Positions 1 to 7,675 of a stretch of 64,000 nt of DNA are shown in pieces. A program made the translations under genes and the position numbers. A model generated the notes under the pieces. That model was not told the origin of the DNA. It worked only from the letters and a program-made list of their open reading frames with translations, and ran no database searches. Positions within the stretch are counted from its first letter, which is position 1; every line of letters begins with the position of its first letter. Location of the stretch: assembly GCF_052116145.1 (NCBI RefSeq), contig NZ_JBQKLQ010000003.1, positions 239,667-303,666 of the forward strand, given 5' to 3'. This DNA is from Fundicoccus sp052116145 (GTDB lineage: Bacteria; Bacillota; Bacilli; Lactobacillales; Aerococcaceae).

Positions 1-851
1 CGTAACACTTGATCTGCCGTACGTTGCGCTATTTGTTCTAACACATTTGAACGACGGTCACGGTAATCCCCAACGTTTAAAATTACTGACACGCGACGAC
101 GTTCGTAACGATGTAATAAAATTTGCGCTAAAGTTTGCAATGCATTGATAATCTTGCCATGTTTACCGATAACTAAACCAGACTTGTTTGTCTCGATATT
201 GAAAATTACTTGATTACCCTTTTCTTCGTAAGTTACGCTAGCATCTGCACCATAAGTTTTAAGAACATCTTCTAAATAATGTACAACAGTTAGACGAGCT
301 TCTTTATTTGTTTCTGCTCGATTCTTTTGCGACTTTTCTGAATCAACTGTATCAGCTGATTCTACGCTTTGAACATCTACTGTCTCTTTAACTGTTGCTT
401 CTACTTTAGGTTCAACCTTTGCTTTTTTCGCTACCGGTTTCGGTGCTACTTTTACTTCTGGCTTAACTTTATCAATACCAGGCTTAGTTACTTCAACTGC
501 TTTAAGAGTTGAAGGTCTAGCCTGAGTTTCAGCTTTGGGTTTAGCTTTAGACTCAACTTTTGGTTCAGCTTTGACTGCTTGTGGCTTACTAGGTGTTTTA
601 TGCCCATCTTTAGCCGATTCAGCAGCTTTGACTTCCTTTTCTAGCTGACTTGTTAACTCTGCCATTGATAAGTCTGATTCAGTACTTATTTCGACGATAG
701 CGTCTTGCTTACCAAAACCAAAGATACCTTTTTTACCTTCGCTAATCACATTGATTTTAGCTTCAGCTTCTGTAATACCTAATTTAGTCAGACCAATCTT
801 AACTGCTTTTTCGACCGATTCAGCTCTGATAGTTGTACTGTTTTCTAACAT
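1..851 (-). CDS. jag: Jag/KhpB RNA-binding protein (3' end cut by window edge)
   Basis: I translated this frame from the complement because it runs off the left edge without a stop. It begins MLENSTTIRAESVEKAVK and has three parts: a Jag-N domain (about residues 1-50, with GKKGIFGFGKQDA), a low-complexity linker of about 100 residues rich in Lys, Ala, Val, Glu and Pro, and a type II KH domain with the RNA-binding loop VIGKHGKIINAL. The start of the R3H domain (RRSNVLEQIA) is present and its end is lost. Jag/KhpB proteins bind RNA, often with KhpA, and affect cell division and envelope growth in related bacteria. The gene follows yidC, the usual order. An AAGGAACG-like ribosome binding site precedes the ATG. 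Confidence 0.93.
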   Translation of the reverse strand, partial: MLENSTTIRAESVEKAVKIGLTKLGITEAEAKINVISEGKKGIFGFGKQDAIVEISTESDLSMAELTSQLEKEVKAAESAKDGHKTPSKPQAVKAEPKVESKAKPKAETQARPSTLKAVEVTKPGIDKVKPEVKVAPKPVAKKAKVEPKVEATVKETVDVQSVESADTVDSEKSQKNRAETNKEARLTVVHYLEDVLKTYGADASVTYEEKGNQVIFNIETNKSGLVIGKHGKIINALQTLAQILLHRYERRRVSVILNVGDYRDRRSNVLEQIAQRTADQVL

Positions 852-883
852 ATAACGTTCCTTTCTCTGTTTACACTCAGCGC

Positions 884-1711
884 TTATTTTTTACGTTTAG
901 TTGCTCGTTTTAACGCACGACGTAATTCTCGTTCGCGTTCTCTTTCGGCTTCTACTTTTGCTTCGCGCTCTGCAATAATTTTGTAAGGGTTGTTAAAGAT
1001 AAATGTTTGAATTAATGTAATACCGTTTGAAATGACCCAGTATAATGTAACTGCACTTGGTAAGCCAACTGAAATAAATAGAATCATCGCTGGCATCACA
1101 TAAGTCATCATTGTTGTCGCACTGTTTTTCACTGGATTTGCTTTCATAGTAAAGTATGAGTTAGCAAATGTTAAAGCTGCTGCGATAACCGGTAAAATAA
1201 AGTAAGGATCGACTTGACCTAAATTGGTCCAGAAGAAATCTCCTTGTTGAATTTCTTGCGTACTTGTAATCGATTGGTATAACGCAATCATTACAGGTAA
1301 TTGAATAAACATTGGCAAACAACCAGCAAACTGATTAACACCACGTGCTTCCATCAATGCTTGCTGTTCTGCTTGCATTGCTTCCATTGATGCACGGTCT
1401 TTATTAGGATACTTTGCCTTAATGGCATCTAATTCTGGTTGAATATCTTGCATCTTACGTTGTGATTTCGTTTGCATTTGGTTTAATGGTAATAATAATA
1501 GACGAATAATTAACGTAAAGATAATAATCCCCATTGCATAATTATTGCCAAACAAACCTGATAACCATAATAACACTCGGGATAAGTTATCAATAACATA
1601 CGTACTCCAAATTCCGCCTTCACTTGCTCCTTCAGCATTCCCACATGCTGTTAGAAACAATACAAAACTTAACATAATGGCAATTTTTAACCATTTACTA
1701 TACTTCTTCAT
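884..1711 (-). CDS. yidC: Membrane protein insertase YidC (SpoIIIJ/OxaA family), lipoprotein
   Basis: YidC inserts and folds membrane proteins, alone or with the Sec translocon. The 275-residue product starts with a lipoprotein signal peptide ending in the lipobox LTAC at about residues 20-23, the usual form in Gram-positive YidC1. Hydrophobic segments then match the five-helix 60 kDa insertase fold, with the family motifs QMQTKSQRKMQDIQPEL and GCLPMFIQLPV. The C-terminus is strongly basic (RALKRATKRKK), as expected for a ribosome-contacting tail. It lies 9 bases after rnpA and 32 bases before jag on the same strand, so the three are probably co-transcribed. A second YidC paralogue, common in Lactobacillales, is not in this window. 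Confidence 0.96.
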   Translation of the reverse strand: MKKYSKWLKIAIMLSFVLFLTACGNAEGASEGGIWSTYVIDNLSRVLLWLSGLFGNNYAMGIIIFTLIIRLLLLPLNQMQTKSQRKMQDIQPELDAIKAKYPNKDRASMEAMQAEQQALMEARGVNQFAGCLPMFIQLPVMIALYQSITSTQEIQQGDFFWTNLGQVDPYFILPVIAAALTFANSYFTMKANPVKNSATTMMTYVMPAMILFISVGLPSAVTLYWVISNGITLIQTFIFNNPYKIIAEREAKVEAERERERELRRALKRATKRKK

Positions 1712-1720
1712 CCAAGCCTC

Positions 1721-2080
1721 CTATAGATTTTTTAATATTGTTTGATCGAGAATGTTCGCTAACTTCATTACATGAATGATAGAACGCTTAATTTGAAAAT
1801 AATCTTTGTCCCGAATATCTTGGCGTGCAATAAGTAAAAAATCAATGTCTGGTTTAATCGCCGGCTCAAGCTCATGTAAAGCCTGACGCAAATAACGTTT
1901 GATTTGATTTCTTTTTACTGCGTTCCCCATTTTTTTACCTACCGATAATCCTACTCGAAAATGTACTTGTTCTGGCTTAGGATAAACATAAAGTACTAAC
2001 TGCCGGTTGGCGATGGATTGTCCATCATGGAAAACCTTCTGAAATTCTTTTTCTGATTTAACTCTGTATGCTTTTTTCAA
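1721..2080 (-). CDS. rnpA: Ribonuclease P protein component
   Basis: This is the small basic protein subunit of RNase P, which helps the RNA subunit remove 5' leaders from pre-tRNAs. The 119-residue length is normal for the family. The diagnostic RNR-type helix is present as GKKMGNAVKRNQIKRYLRQ at about residues 49-67. The start MKKAYRVKSEKEFQKV is typical of the family. In most bacteria rnpA directly follows rpmH and often shares its transcript. Here a NUDIX gene and two predicted terminators separate the two, so rnpA probably needs its own promoter. A TATAAT on the minus strand (complement of 2124-2129) is a candidate -10, although no good -35 is seen. Confidence 0.96.
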   Translation of the reverse strand: MKKAYRVKSEKEFQKVFHDGQSIANRQLVLYVYPKPEQVHFRVGLSVGKKMGNAVKRNQIKRYLRQALHELEPAIKPDIDFLLIARQDIRDKDYFQIKRSIIHVMKLANILDQTILKNL

Positions 2081-2204
2081 TCTATTATTCCCTCATTCTC
2101 ACTACAAACATTCACTTCAACATATTATAGCTAATATTTCTCTAAAAGAAAAACCGAACTTAACGATTTTGTCACTTTTTCGACAGAATTCGTCAATAAA
2201 ACTA

Positions 2205-2250
2205 GAAAAGAGCGAAAAATTCGAAGAAATTCGAAGTTTTCACTCTTTAT
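2205..2250 (-). terminator. Long imperfect hairpin terminator after the NUDIX gene
   Basis: AAAGAGCGAAAAATTCGAA (2207-2225) is nearly complementary to TTCGAAGTTTTCACTCTTT (2230-2248), with a 4-base loop. On the minus strand it is followed by TTTCTAGTTTT. It overlaps the last codons of the NUDIX gene and would insulate that gene from rnpA. Confidence 0.6.
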
Positions 2251-2749
2251 TCTGAAGCAATTCTAAATAGTAAGTTTCTAAAGTCAAAGAGTCTAGTGAA
2301 ATAATTTCTTCTTGACTCACTCGATAAATAAATTCTTTCAAACTTACCCATTCAAAGGCAATCGTTTCTCCTGCTTGTAAGGTGATCTGAGTTTTATTCA
2401 TGTTGACCCGTGTAAAAAAATTTGTCCAAATGACTGGATGCACTAAATCTATATAACGTTGAACTTGAATTAACGTCTCTGCTTGAATGCCGGTTTCTTC
2501 CTGCAGTTCTCTTTTAGCACCAGCTTCCACAGTCTCACCTTGTAAGATACTTCCTCCAGCTGAAGCTTCAAATTTTCCTGGTAAAATTTCTTTATTCCAA
2601 TCTCTTTGCATTATAAGAACTGAACCATCCTGATGTTGGACTAATATATTTATCACGTGATGATAAAGTCCAGAGGGTATGTCATCGCCTCGACGGTGAT
2701 TAGACACAATCGTATTGCCTTGTGCATCTACTAAGTTCCAATACTCCAT
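2240..2749 (-). CDS. NUDIX hydrolase (IPP isomerase/YfcD-like)
   Basis: NUDIX enzymes hydrolyse nucleoside diphosphates linked to another group; the substrate cannot be told from sequence. The 169-residue protein has a complete Nudix box (Gx5Ex7REUxEExGU) at about residues 66-88, with E-TVEAGAK-RELQEETG. The N-terminus (EYWNLVDAQGN, followed by SGLYHHVINILV) resembles the IPP-isomerase-like YfcD subgroup, so isomerase-related folding is possible, but that is only similarity. A good ribosome binding site (AGGAGG, minus strand, near 2760) precedes the ATG. The gene sits between rpmH and rnpA, which are normally adjacent, and is flanked by a terminator on each side, so it looks like an inserted monocistron. 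Base composition looks like that of its neighbours. Confidence 0.88.
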   Translation of the reverse strand: MEYWNLVDAQGNTIVSNHRRGDDIPSGLYHHVINILVQHQDGSVLIMQRDWNKEILPGKFEASAGGSILQGETVEAGAKRELQEETGIQAETLIQVQRYIDLVHPVIWTNFFTRVNMNKTQITLQAGETIAFEWVSLKEFIYRVSQEEIISLDSLTLETYYLELLQNKE

Positions 2750-2784
2750 CTGACTTCCTCCTATGACTTAAATTTAAAAATATG

Positions 2785-2821
2785 CAAAAAAAAAGGTTTC
2801 CTAAAAATATAGGATACCTTC
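2785..2821 (-). terminator. Terminator after rpmH
   Basis: Read on the minus strand, AAGGTATCCT and AGGAAACCTT form a stem around an AT loop, followed by a run of about eight T. It sits just after the rpmH stop and before the NUDIX ribosome binding site. Confidence 0.75.
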
Positions 2822-2837
2822 CAACATTAGGCATTTA

Positions 2838-2972
2838 TTATGATGCTAATTTTGCTCTACCTTTTAGACGGCGTCTAGCTAAGACGTTACGTCCATTTTT
2901 GGTGCTCATTCTTTTACGGAAACCGTGAACTTTTTTGCGAGTACGTTTCTTTGGTTGATATGTTCTTTTCAT
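2838..2972 (-). CDS. rpmH: 50S ribosomal protein L34
   Basis: I translated the complement of 2838-2972: 44 residues beginning MKRTYQPKKRTRKKVHGF and ending GRAKLAS, which is L34 over its full length. L34 is a very basic protein of the large ribosomal subunit. The sequence RMSTKNGRNVLARRR is the family signature. An AGGAGG ribosome binding site lies about 8 bases upstream. This gene marks the left side of oriC in many Firmicutes and is divergent from dnaA. It is followed by its own terminator rather than by rnpA. Confidence 0.97.
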   Translation of the reverse strand: MKRTYQPKKRTRKKVHGFRKRMSTKNGRNVLARRRLKGRAKLAS

Positions 2973-3014
2973 TCTGATACACCTCCTATGTCTACTGTTA
3001 AACAATACTAGAAT

Positions 3015-3043
3015 AGTTTAATGAAGTACGCGATGAAAGTCAA
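3015..3043 (-). promoter_or_regulatory. Probable rpmH promoter
   Basis: On the minus strand, TTGACT (complement of 3038-3043) and TAAACT (complement of 3015-3020) are 17 bases apart, about 40 bases before the rpmH start. Confidence 0.55.
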
Positions 3044-3094
3044 GATATTTTTTTAGCAATTAAAATACTTTTTCTTTTGCACAGTTAATTTTTG

Positions 3095-3395
3095 TTATGC
3101 ACATGCGTTGTGGATTGTGTGGATAACTGTTATAGTCATTTTTTACATTCACAAGACATTCATTAGTTTATCGACAAATTAACATGGTGTCAATAAGTGT
3201 TGTTTTTTATCAACAGTTTTTGTGCATAACCGTTAAGAATGTGATAGAATCAAGTTATAAAAACTTACGGTTATCCACACAGTATTCATTTCATCTGACC
3301 TGATTTTATCTTATCCACAAGTTTTGTTAACCTGTGGATAAGTTAATTGTTAACATGTTGACAGTTTAAGTGATGAGTTTTCAACTTGTGGAAAA
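3095..3395. other. oriC: oriC, left part: DnaA-box cluster upstream of dnaA
   Basis: The rpmH-dnaA intergenic region carries perfect DnaA boxes (TTATCCACA or its complement) at 3118-3126 (minus), 3271-3279 (plus), 3311-3319 (plus) and 3333-3341 (minus). Close variants lie at 3095-3103 (TTATGCACA), 3109-3117 (one mismatch, minus), 3207-3215 (TTATCAACA), 3221-3229 (TTATGCACA on minus) and 3387-3395 (TTTTCCACA on minus). This is the DnaA-binding array of the chromosomal origin. The right part with the unwinding region is downstream of dnaA. Confidence 0.93.
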
Positions 3396-3413
3396 CTTTC
3401 AATATGCTACAAT
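3386..3413 (+). promoter_or_regulatory. Probable dnaA promoter overlapping a DnaA box
   Basis: TTGTGG (3386-3391) and TACAAT (3408-3413) are 16 bases apart, with an extended -10 TG at 3405-3406. The -35 overlaps the weak DnaA box at 3387-3395, which would fit DnaA autorepression. That role is inferred. Confidence 0.55.
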
Positions 3414-3471
3414 ATCCGTACGTGTTTAAACTGTGAATAACTATTTATTCGATTGAGGTGAAAATTATATA

Positions 3472-4803
3472 ATGGATGAAAAGGAACGTTTCTGGAATGA
3501 AATTACTGACTATCTAAAAGAGATTCTTTCATTAACTTCTTATACAACATGGGTTGAACCAGCCAAAGTCACACGTATTGGTAATCAATCTATATCTGTT
3601 GCAGTTCCAAATAGCTTAACTAAAAATTACTGGGAACGACATCTAGCTGGTTATATTCTTCAATATAGTCTTGAAAATTATGGCGTAGAATATGAACCGA
3701 CCTTTATTATTGTACCTGAAGATGAACCAGATTCTTTAAAGAAAAAGAAAGAAATTTCTCCCTCTGAAAATGAGTATTTCAGTGATTCTCAATTGAATCC
3801 CAATTATACTTTTGAAAATTTTGTTATCGGTGAAGACAATAAGATGGCCGGTGGAGCAGCATTAGCAGTGTCTGATGGACCTGGAAAAACATACAATCCA
3901 TTTTTAATTTACGGTGGTGTTGGTTTAGGAAAGACTCACTTGATGCAAGCAGTAGGCCACGAGATTAAGCGTAAGAATCCTGCCGCAAAAATCAAATACG
4001 CAACGAGTGAATCGTTCGTAAATGACTTTATCACAAGTATTCAAAATGGATCTCAAAAAGAGTTTAGAGAAATGTATCGTAACATCGACGTTCTATTAAT
4101 AGATGATATTCAATTTTTATCGAAGAAGGATGCCACTCAAGAAGAATTTTTCCATACGTTTAATGCACTCTATAATAATGAAAAACAAATTGTATTAACG
4201 AGTGATCGCCTTCCAAATAACATTGATAATCTAGAAGAACGTTTGATTAGTCGCTTTAAATGGGGGTTATCTACTGATATCACTCCCCCTGATTTAGAAA
4301 CTCGAATTGCAATTTTAAGAAAAAAAGCGAGTAATGATCGCTTAGACATTAGTTCAGAGACACTCACCTATATCGCTAATAATGTGGATACAAATATTCG
4401 TGAGCTTGAAGGAGCTTTAATGAGAGTGATTGCATTTGCTGCAATTGAAGGTCGAGATATTAATTCGAATTTAGCAGCAGAAGCCTTGAGTAATATGCTA
4501 GGTGATGATGAAAAGAATCCTTTAACTGTTTCTGAGATCATCAACCAAGCCAGTCGCTTTTTCCAAATTAGTGCCGATGCGATTAAAGGTAAAAAACGTA
4601 CAAAAGACATTGTTCATGCACGTCAAGTGGGGATGTATCTAGCAAGAGAACTGACTGAACTTTCCTTTCCTAAGATAGGTGATGAATTTGGTAAGAAAAA
4701 TCATACGACTGTAATCCATGCTTATGAGAAGATTGCTGAAAATCTTAAGACTGATGACGAATTAAAAGACCAAATAAAACAACTGAAGCAGAAGTTGTCT
4801 TAA
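3472..4803 (+). CDS. dnaA: Chromosomal replication initiator DnaA
   Basis: DnaA binds DnaA boxes at oriC, forms a filament and unwinds the origin. The 443-residue protein is normal in length. Domain I is at the N-terminus (ITDYLKEILSLTSYTTWVEPAKV). The AAA+ domain starts near residue 110 and has Walker A GGVGLGKTH, Walker B LLIDDIQFL and sensor LTSDRLP. The C-terminal domain IV carries the box-recognition signature GKKNHTTVIHAYEKI. GAGGTGAAA precedes the ATG at a suitable distance. DnaA boxes flank the gene on both sides, so dnaA sits inside a bipartite origin like that of Bacillus subtilis. Confidence 0.98.
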   Translation: MDEKERFWNEITDYLKEILSLTSYTTWVEPAKVTRIGNQSISVAVPNSLTKNYWERHLAGYILQYSLENYGVEYEPTFIIVPEDEPDSLKKKKEISPSENEYFSDSQLNPNYTFENFVIGEDNKMAGGAALAVSDGPGKTYNPFLIYGGVGLGKTHLMQAVGHEIKRKNPAAKIKYATSESFVNDFITSIQNGSQKEFREMYRNIDVLLIDDIQFLSKKDATQEEFFHTFNALYNNEKQIVLTSDRLPNNIDNLEERLISRFKWGLSTDITPPDLETRIAILRKKASNDRLDISSETLTYIANNVDTNIRELEGALMRVIAFAAIEGRDINSNLAAEALSNMLGDDEKNPLTVSEIINQASRFFQISADAIKGKKRTKDIVHARQVGMYLARELTELSFPKIGDEFGKKNHTTVIHAYEKIAENLKTDDELKDQIKQLKQKLS

Positions 4804-4818
4804 TTATATTTTTGCACA

Positions 4819-4969
4819 TGTGTATAACTCCAAAAGTTGTCAGTGACTTATGCACATGTCAACTAACAGGCAGAAATGATACCCCCATTAGTTTTAGTAG
4901 ACTTATAACCACTATAGACAGGGCCTACTACTATTACTTATTATTTATATTAATATTATTTATTTATAA
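4819..4969. other. oriC: oriC, right part: DnaA boxes, DnaA-trio-like repeats and unwinding element
   Basis: Between dnaA and dnaN there are DnaA boxes at 4819-4827 (TTATACACA on minus) and 4848-4856 (TTATGCACA). A short GC block GGGCC (4921-4925) is followed by TACTACTATTACTTATTATT (4926-4945), whose other strand reads as repeated 3'-GAT trinucleotides. An almost pure A/T tract then runs to 4969. Box, GC spacer, trio, AT-tract is the order of the B. subtilis basal unwinding system, so unwinding probably starts here. Confidence 0.82.
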
Positions 4970-4982
4970 AGGAGTAGATGAA

Positions 4983-6131
4983 ATGAAATTTACTATTAAT
5001 AGACACGCACTAACCACTCAGTTAGCAAACGTATCTAAAGCAATCCCTTCTAAAGCTACTATTCAAATTTTAACAGGATTAAAACTCTCTGTGACAAACG
5101 AAGGGGTTACCTTAATCGGTAGTGATTCTGATATCTCTATTGAAAGTTTTCTTCCAATAGAAGATGAGTCATTACATTTAAAAGTTGAAGAAACTGGACA
5201 TGTTGTATTACCAGCACGTTTGTTCAATGATATTGTAAAAAAATTACCTTTAGACGATGTAACAATTGATATGAACGAGTCATTCACAGTTACTGTAACC
5301 TCAGGTAAAGCAACATTTAATATTGTAGGGATTGATGGAGATACTTATCCTCACTTACCAGAGATCGAAGCAGATAAACGAATTGTTTTACCAACAGCCT
5401 CTTTCAAACAAATGATTAACCAAACAATATTCGCAGCATCGAATCAAGAAAGTCGCCCTGTTCTTACTGGTATTCATTTACAAGCAACTGCAAATCATCT
5501 AACTGCTATCGCAACGGATAGTCATCGTTTAAGTAAACGTGAGATCCCAGTGGATATTAGTGAAAGTCAATTAAACTTTGATGCTATTACTATTCCAAAG
5601 AAAACAATGACAGAATTGACTAGAATTGTAGAAGATGATCAAACACTCTATATGATGGTTGCACAACAACAAGTTATTTTTGAAGCTGAGAAATTAACAA
5701 TTTATTCTCGTTTATTAGAAGGTAACTATCCTGAAACAAGCCGTTTAATTCCTACTTCTCACCAAACAGAGATGGTAGTAAATGCGAACGAGTTCCATCA
5801 AGCCATTGATCGTGCAGCTTTAATGTCACACGAAGGTAAGAATAACGTCGTTCAACTTTCTGTTGAGAATTCGATCGTAGAATTATCCGTAAGTGGTAAC
5901 GAAGCTGGACATGTAGCGGAGTTAATTAATACTAAAGATGCCAGTGGAGAGGATTTACGTATTTCATTTAACCCAGATTATATGAAAGATGCGTTGAAAT
6001 CATTTGGAGAAATTGATGTAAAAATTGAATTCCAATCTGCTGTACGCCCATTATTAATTTCTGCAGAAACTGAAAGTGAGATTCCACATAATCAGTTATT
6101 ACAATTATTAACCCCAGTCAGAACTCATTAA
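4983..6131 (+). CDS. dnaN: DNA polymerase III beta subunit (sliding clamp)
   Basis: DnaN forms the ring-shaped dimer that tethers the replicative polymerase and many repair proteins to DNA. I start it at the ATG at 4983 (MKFTINRHALTTQLANVSKA), preceded by AAGGAG at 4969-4974. The frame is open further upstream, but that part crosses the origin AT-tract and is not conserved coding. The 382-residue product shows family blocks throughout, including LTGIHLQA, AIATDSHRLSKREI, YPETSRLIP and the C-terminal LLTPVRTH. It is separated from dnaA by the unwinding element, and a strong terminator follows, so dnaN is probably read from dnaA or a local promoter. Confidence 0.97.
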   Translation: MKFTINRHALTTQLANVSKAIPSKATIQILTGLKLSVTNEGVTLIGSDSDISIESFLPIEDESLHLKVEETGHVVLPARLFNDIVKKLPLDDVTIDMNESFTVTVTSGKATFNIVGIDGDTYPHLPEIEADKRIVLPTASFKQMINQTIFAASNQESRPVLTGIHLQATANHLTAIATDSHRLSKREIPVDISESQLNFDAITIPKKTMTELTRIVEDDQTLYMMVAQQQVIFEAEKLTIYSRLLEGNYPETSRLIPTSHQTEMVVNANEFHQAIDRAALMSHEGKNNVVQLSVENSIVELSVSGNEAGHVAELINTKDASGEDLRISFNPDYMKDALKSFGEIDVKIEFQSAVRPLLISAETESEIPHNQLLQLLTPVRTH

Positions 6132-6162
6132 AAGTATTCAATAGACTTAAATAAAAAAAATT

Positions 6163-6188
6163 CAGCCTTTTTAGGCTGTTTTTTTTAT
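6163..6188 (+). terminator. Terminator after dnaN
   Basis: CAGCCT (6163-6168), loop TTTT, AGGCTG (6173-6178), followed by a run of T. Confidence 0.9.
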
Positions 6189-6248
6189 TTCGATATTTTG
6201 CTTAAAAAGAGAGTATATGCCCTAAGATTCCGAATAATTGCGATTTAT

Positions 6249-6277
6249 TTGAGATTTCTATAGATATAAGGTATAAT
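6249..6277 (+). promoter_or_regulatory. Probable promoter of yaaA-recF-gyrB-gyrA
   Basis: TTGAGA (6249-6254) and TATAAT (6272-6277) are 17 bases apart, shortly after the dnaN terminator and about 35 bases before yaaA. Confidence 0.75.
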
Positions 6278-6311
6278 TAGTCATGATATTGAATGAATAT
6301 AGGTGATAAAA

Positions 6312-6554
6312 ATGATGAAAAGAATAGTAAATATTCAAAATGCTTTTATTACGCTTGGACAATTGCTCAAACATGAGAATTTTATCAGTAGTGGTGGAAT
6401 GGCCAAATGGTATTTAAGTGAGTTTGATGTATTTGTTAATGAACTACAAGAGCAACGTCGTGGAAAAAAATTATACGATGGTGACACAGTTTATTTGCCG
6501 AACGAAGATGTAATGATCACAGTCCAATCGACGAGTGATTCAAAAAGACCATGA
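6312..6554 (+). CDS. yaaA: S4-domain RNA-binding protein YaaA
   Basis: This small protein (80 residues from the chosen start) sits between dnaN and recF, where Firmicutes have the S4-like protein YaaA. It contains the S4 fold pattern: ITLGQLLKHENFISSGGMAKWYLSE, then a loop with GDTVYLP. S4 domains bind structured RNA; the precise role of YaaA is unknown. The frame opens at a GTG at 6303, but AGGTG at 6301-6305 is the ribosome binding site and fits the ATG at 6312 (or 6315). The stop overlaps the recF start by 4 bases (ATGA), suggesting translational coupling. Confidence 0.88.
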   Translation: MMKRIVNIQNAFITLGQLLKHENFISSGGMAKWYLSEFDVFVNELQEQRRGKKLYDGDTVYLPNEDVMITVQSTSDSKRP

Positions 6555-7675
6555 GAATCAAACATTTAGCGTTAAATAATTTTCGTAATTATCAAGAGTT
6601 ATCTCTAACTTTTGGTGATGGTTTAACGATAATAACCGGAGAAAATGCCCAAGGAAAAACCAATCTCCTTGAGGCGATTTTTTTGTTATCTCTAGCAAAA
6701 AGTCATCGGACAAACCATGACCAAGAGTTAATTTTGTGGGAAGAAGACTTAGCAAGCTTAGAAGCATTGATTGAAACAAAACACTACGAGTTTCCTCTTG
6801 AATTAATCTTAAATAAAAAAGGAAAGATAGCTAAATTGAACCATATTGAACAGAATAAACTAAGTCAGTTCATTGGAAAGTTCAACGTCATTCTTTTTGC
6901 CCCTGAAGACTTACAGTTAATCAAAGGCTCCCCTAGTTTAAGAAGAAAATTTATTGATTCTGAATTAGGACAATCGCACCCAGTCTATTTACAGGAGTTA
7001 TTGAATTATCAACGACTTCTCAAACAACGCAATACCTACTTAAAGCAATATGGACGTTCACAGCAATTTGATTCAATGTATTTTGAAATCTTAACAGAAC
7101 AGTTGGTAGAAAAAGCCAATTTATTAATTCAATACCGTTTAACATTTATTGAAGCTCTAGAAAAAATTGCTCAACCAATCCATGAAGCTTTATCAAATCA
7201 ACGCGAACAATTAACAATCGCCTATCAAAGTAGCAGTTCTAAGTTAGATTATTCTAATAGAGACACTATCTCTACACAATTGTTAGAATTATTTAAACAA
7301 TCCTTGACTCGCGAAAAAGAGCAAGGTATTACCGTCTACGGTCCACATCGTGATGACATATCTTTTCATATTAATGAAAAAAAAGCTCAGTTTTTCGGCT
7401 CACAAGGGCAACAACGTACGATTGTTTTGAGTATTAAATTAGCAGAATTAGAATTGTTTTATAATATGACTGGAGAATACCCAGTGTTATTACTTGATGA
7501 TGTGTTGTCTGAATTAGATGACAATCGCCAAATGATTTTAATGAGTCATATCGAAAATAAAGTTCAAACGTTTTTAACAACTGCATCGATTGAAGGTTTA
7601 AAAATCCATCAATTAAAAAATGCAGAAATTTTATATGTCCAAAAAGGTCAAGTTAGTAAAGGAGACAGTGCTTAA
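6551..7675 (+). CDS. recF: DNA replication and repair protein RecF
   Basis: RecF is an SMC-like ATPase that, with RecO and RecR, loads RecA at gapped DNA and stalled forks. The 374-residue protein is of normal length. It has the start MRIKHLALNNFRNY, Walker A GENAQGKTN near residue 30, a signature region FFGSQGQQRTIVLSIKLAE and Walker B LLLDDVLSELD. It overlaps yaaA by four bases and gyrB by one base (TAATG), so the genes form a tightly coupled operon as in B. subtilis. Confidence 0.97.
   Translation: MRIKHLALNNFRNYQELSLTFGDGLTIITGENAQGKTNLLEAIFLLSLAKSHRTNHDQELILWEEDLASLEALIETKHYEFPLELILNKKGKIAKLNHIEQNKLSQFIGKFNVILFAPEDLQLIKGSPSLRRKFIDSELGQSHPVYLQELLNYQRLLKQRNTYLKQYGRSQQFDSMYFEILTEQLVEKANLLIQYRLTFIEALEKIAQPIHEALSNQREQLTIAYQSSSSKLDYSNRDTISTQLLELFKQSLTREKEQGITVYGPHRDDISFHINEKKAQFFGSQGQQRTIVLSIKLAELELFYNMTGEYPVLLLDDVLSELDDNRQMILMSHIENKVQTFLTTASIEGLKIHQLKNAEILYVQKGQVSKGDSA

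Noticed and set aside
2650..2669. TTATCACGTGATGATAA as a parS or operator palindrome
   Set aside because: It lies inside the NUDIX coding sequence and departs from parS at several positions.
4812..4982. N-terminal extension of DnaN
   Set aside because: The extension crosses DnaA boxes and the AT unwinding tract, and the conserved DnaN start is at 4983 with its own ribosome binding site.
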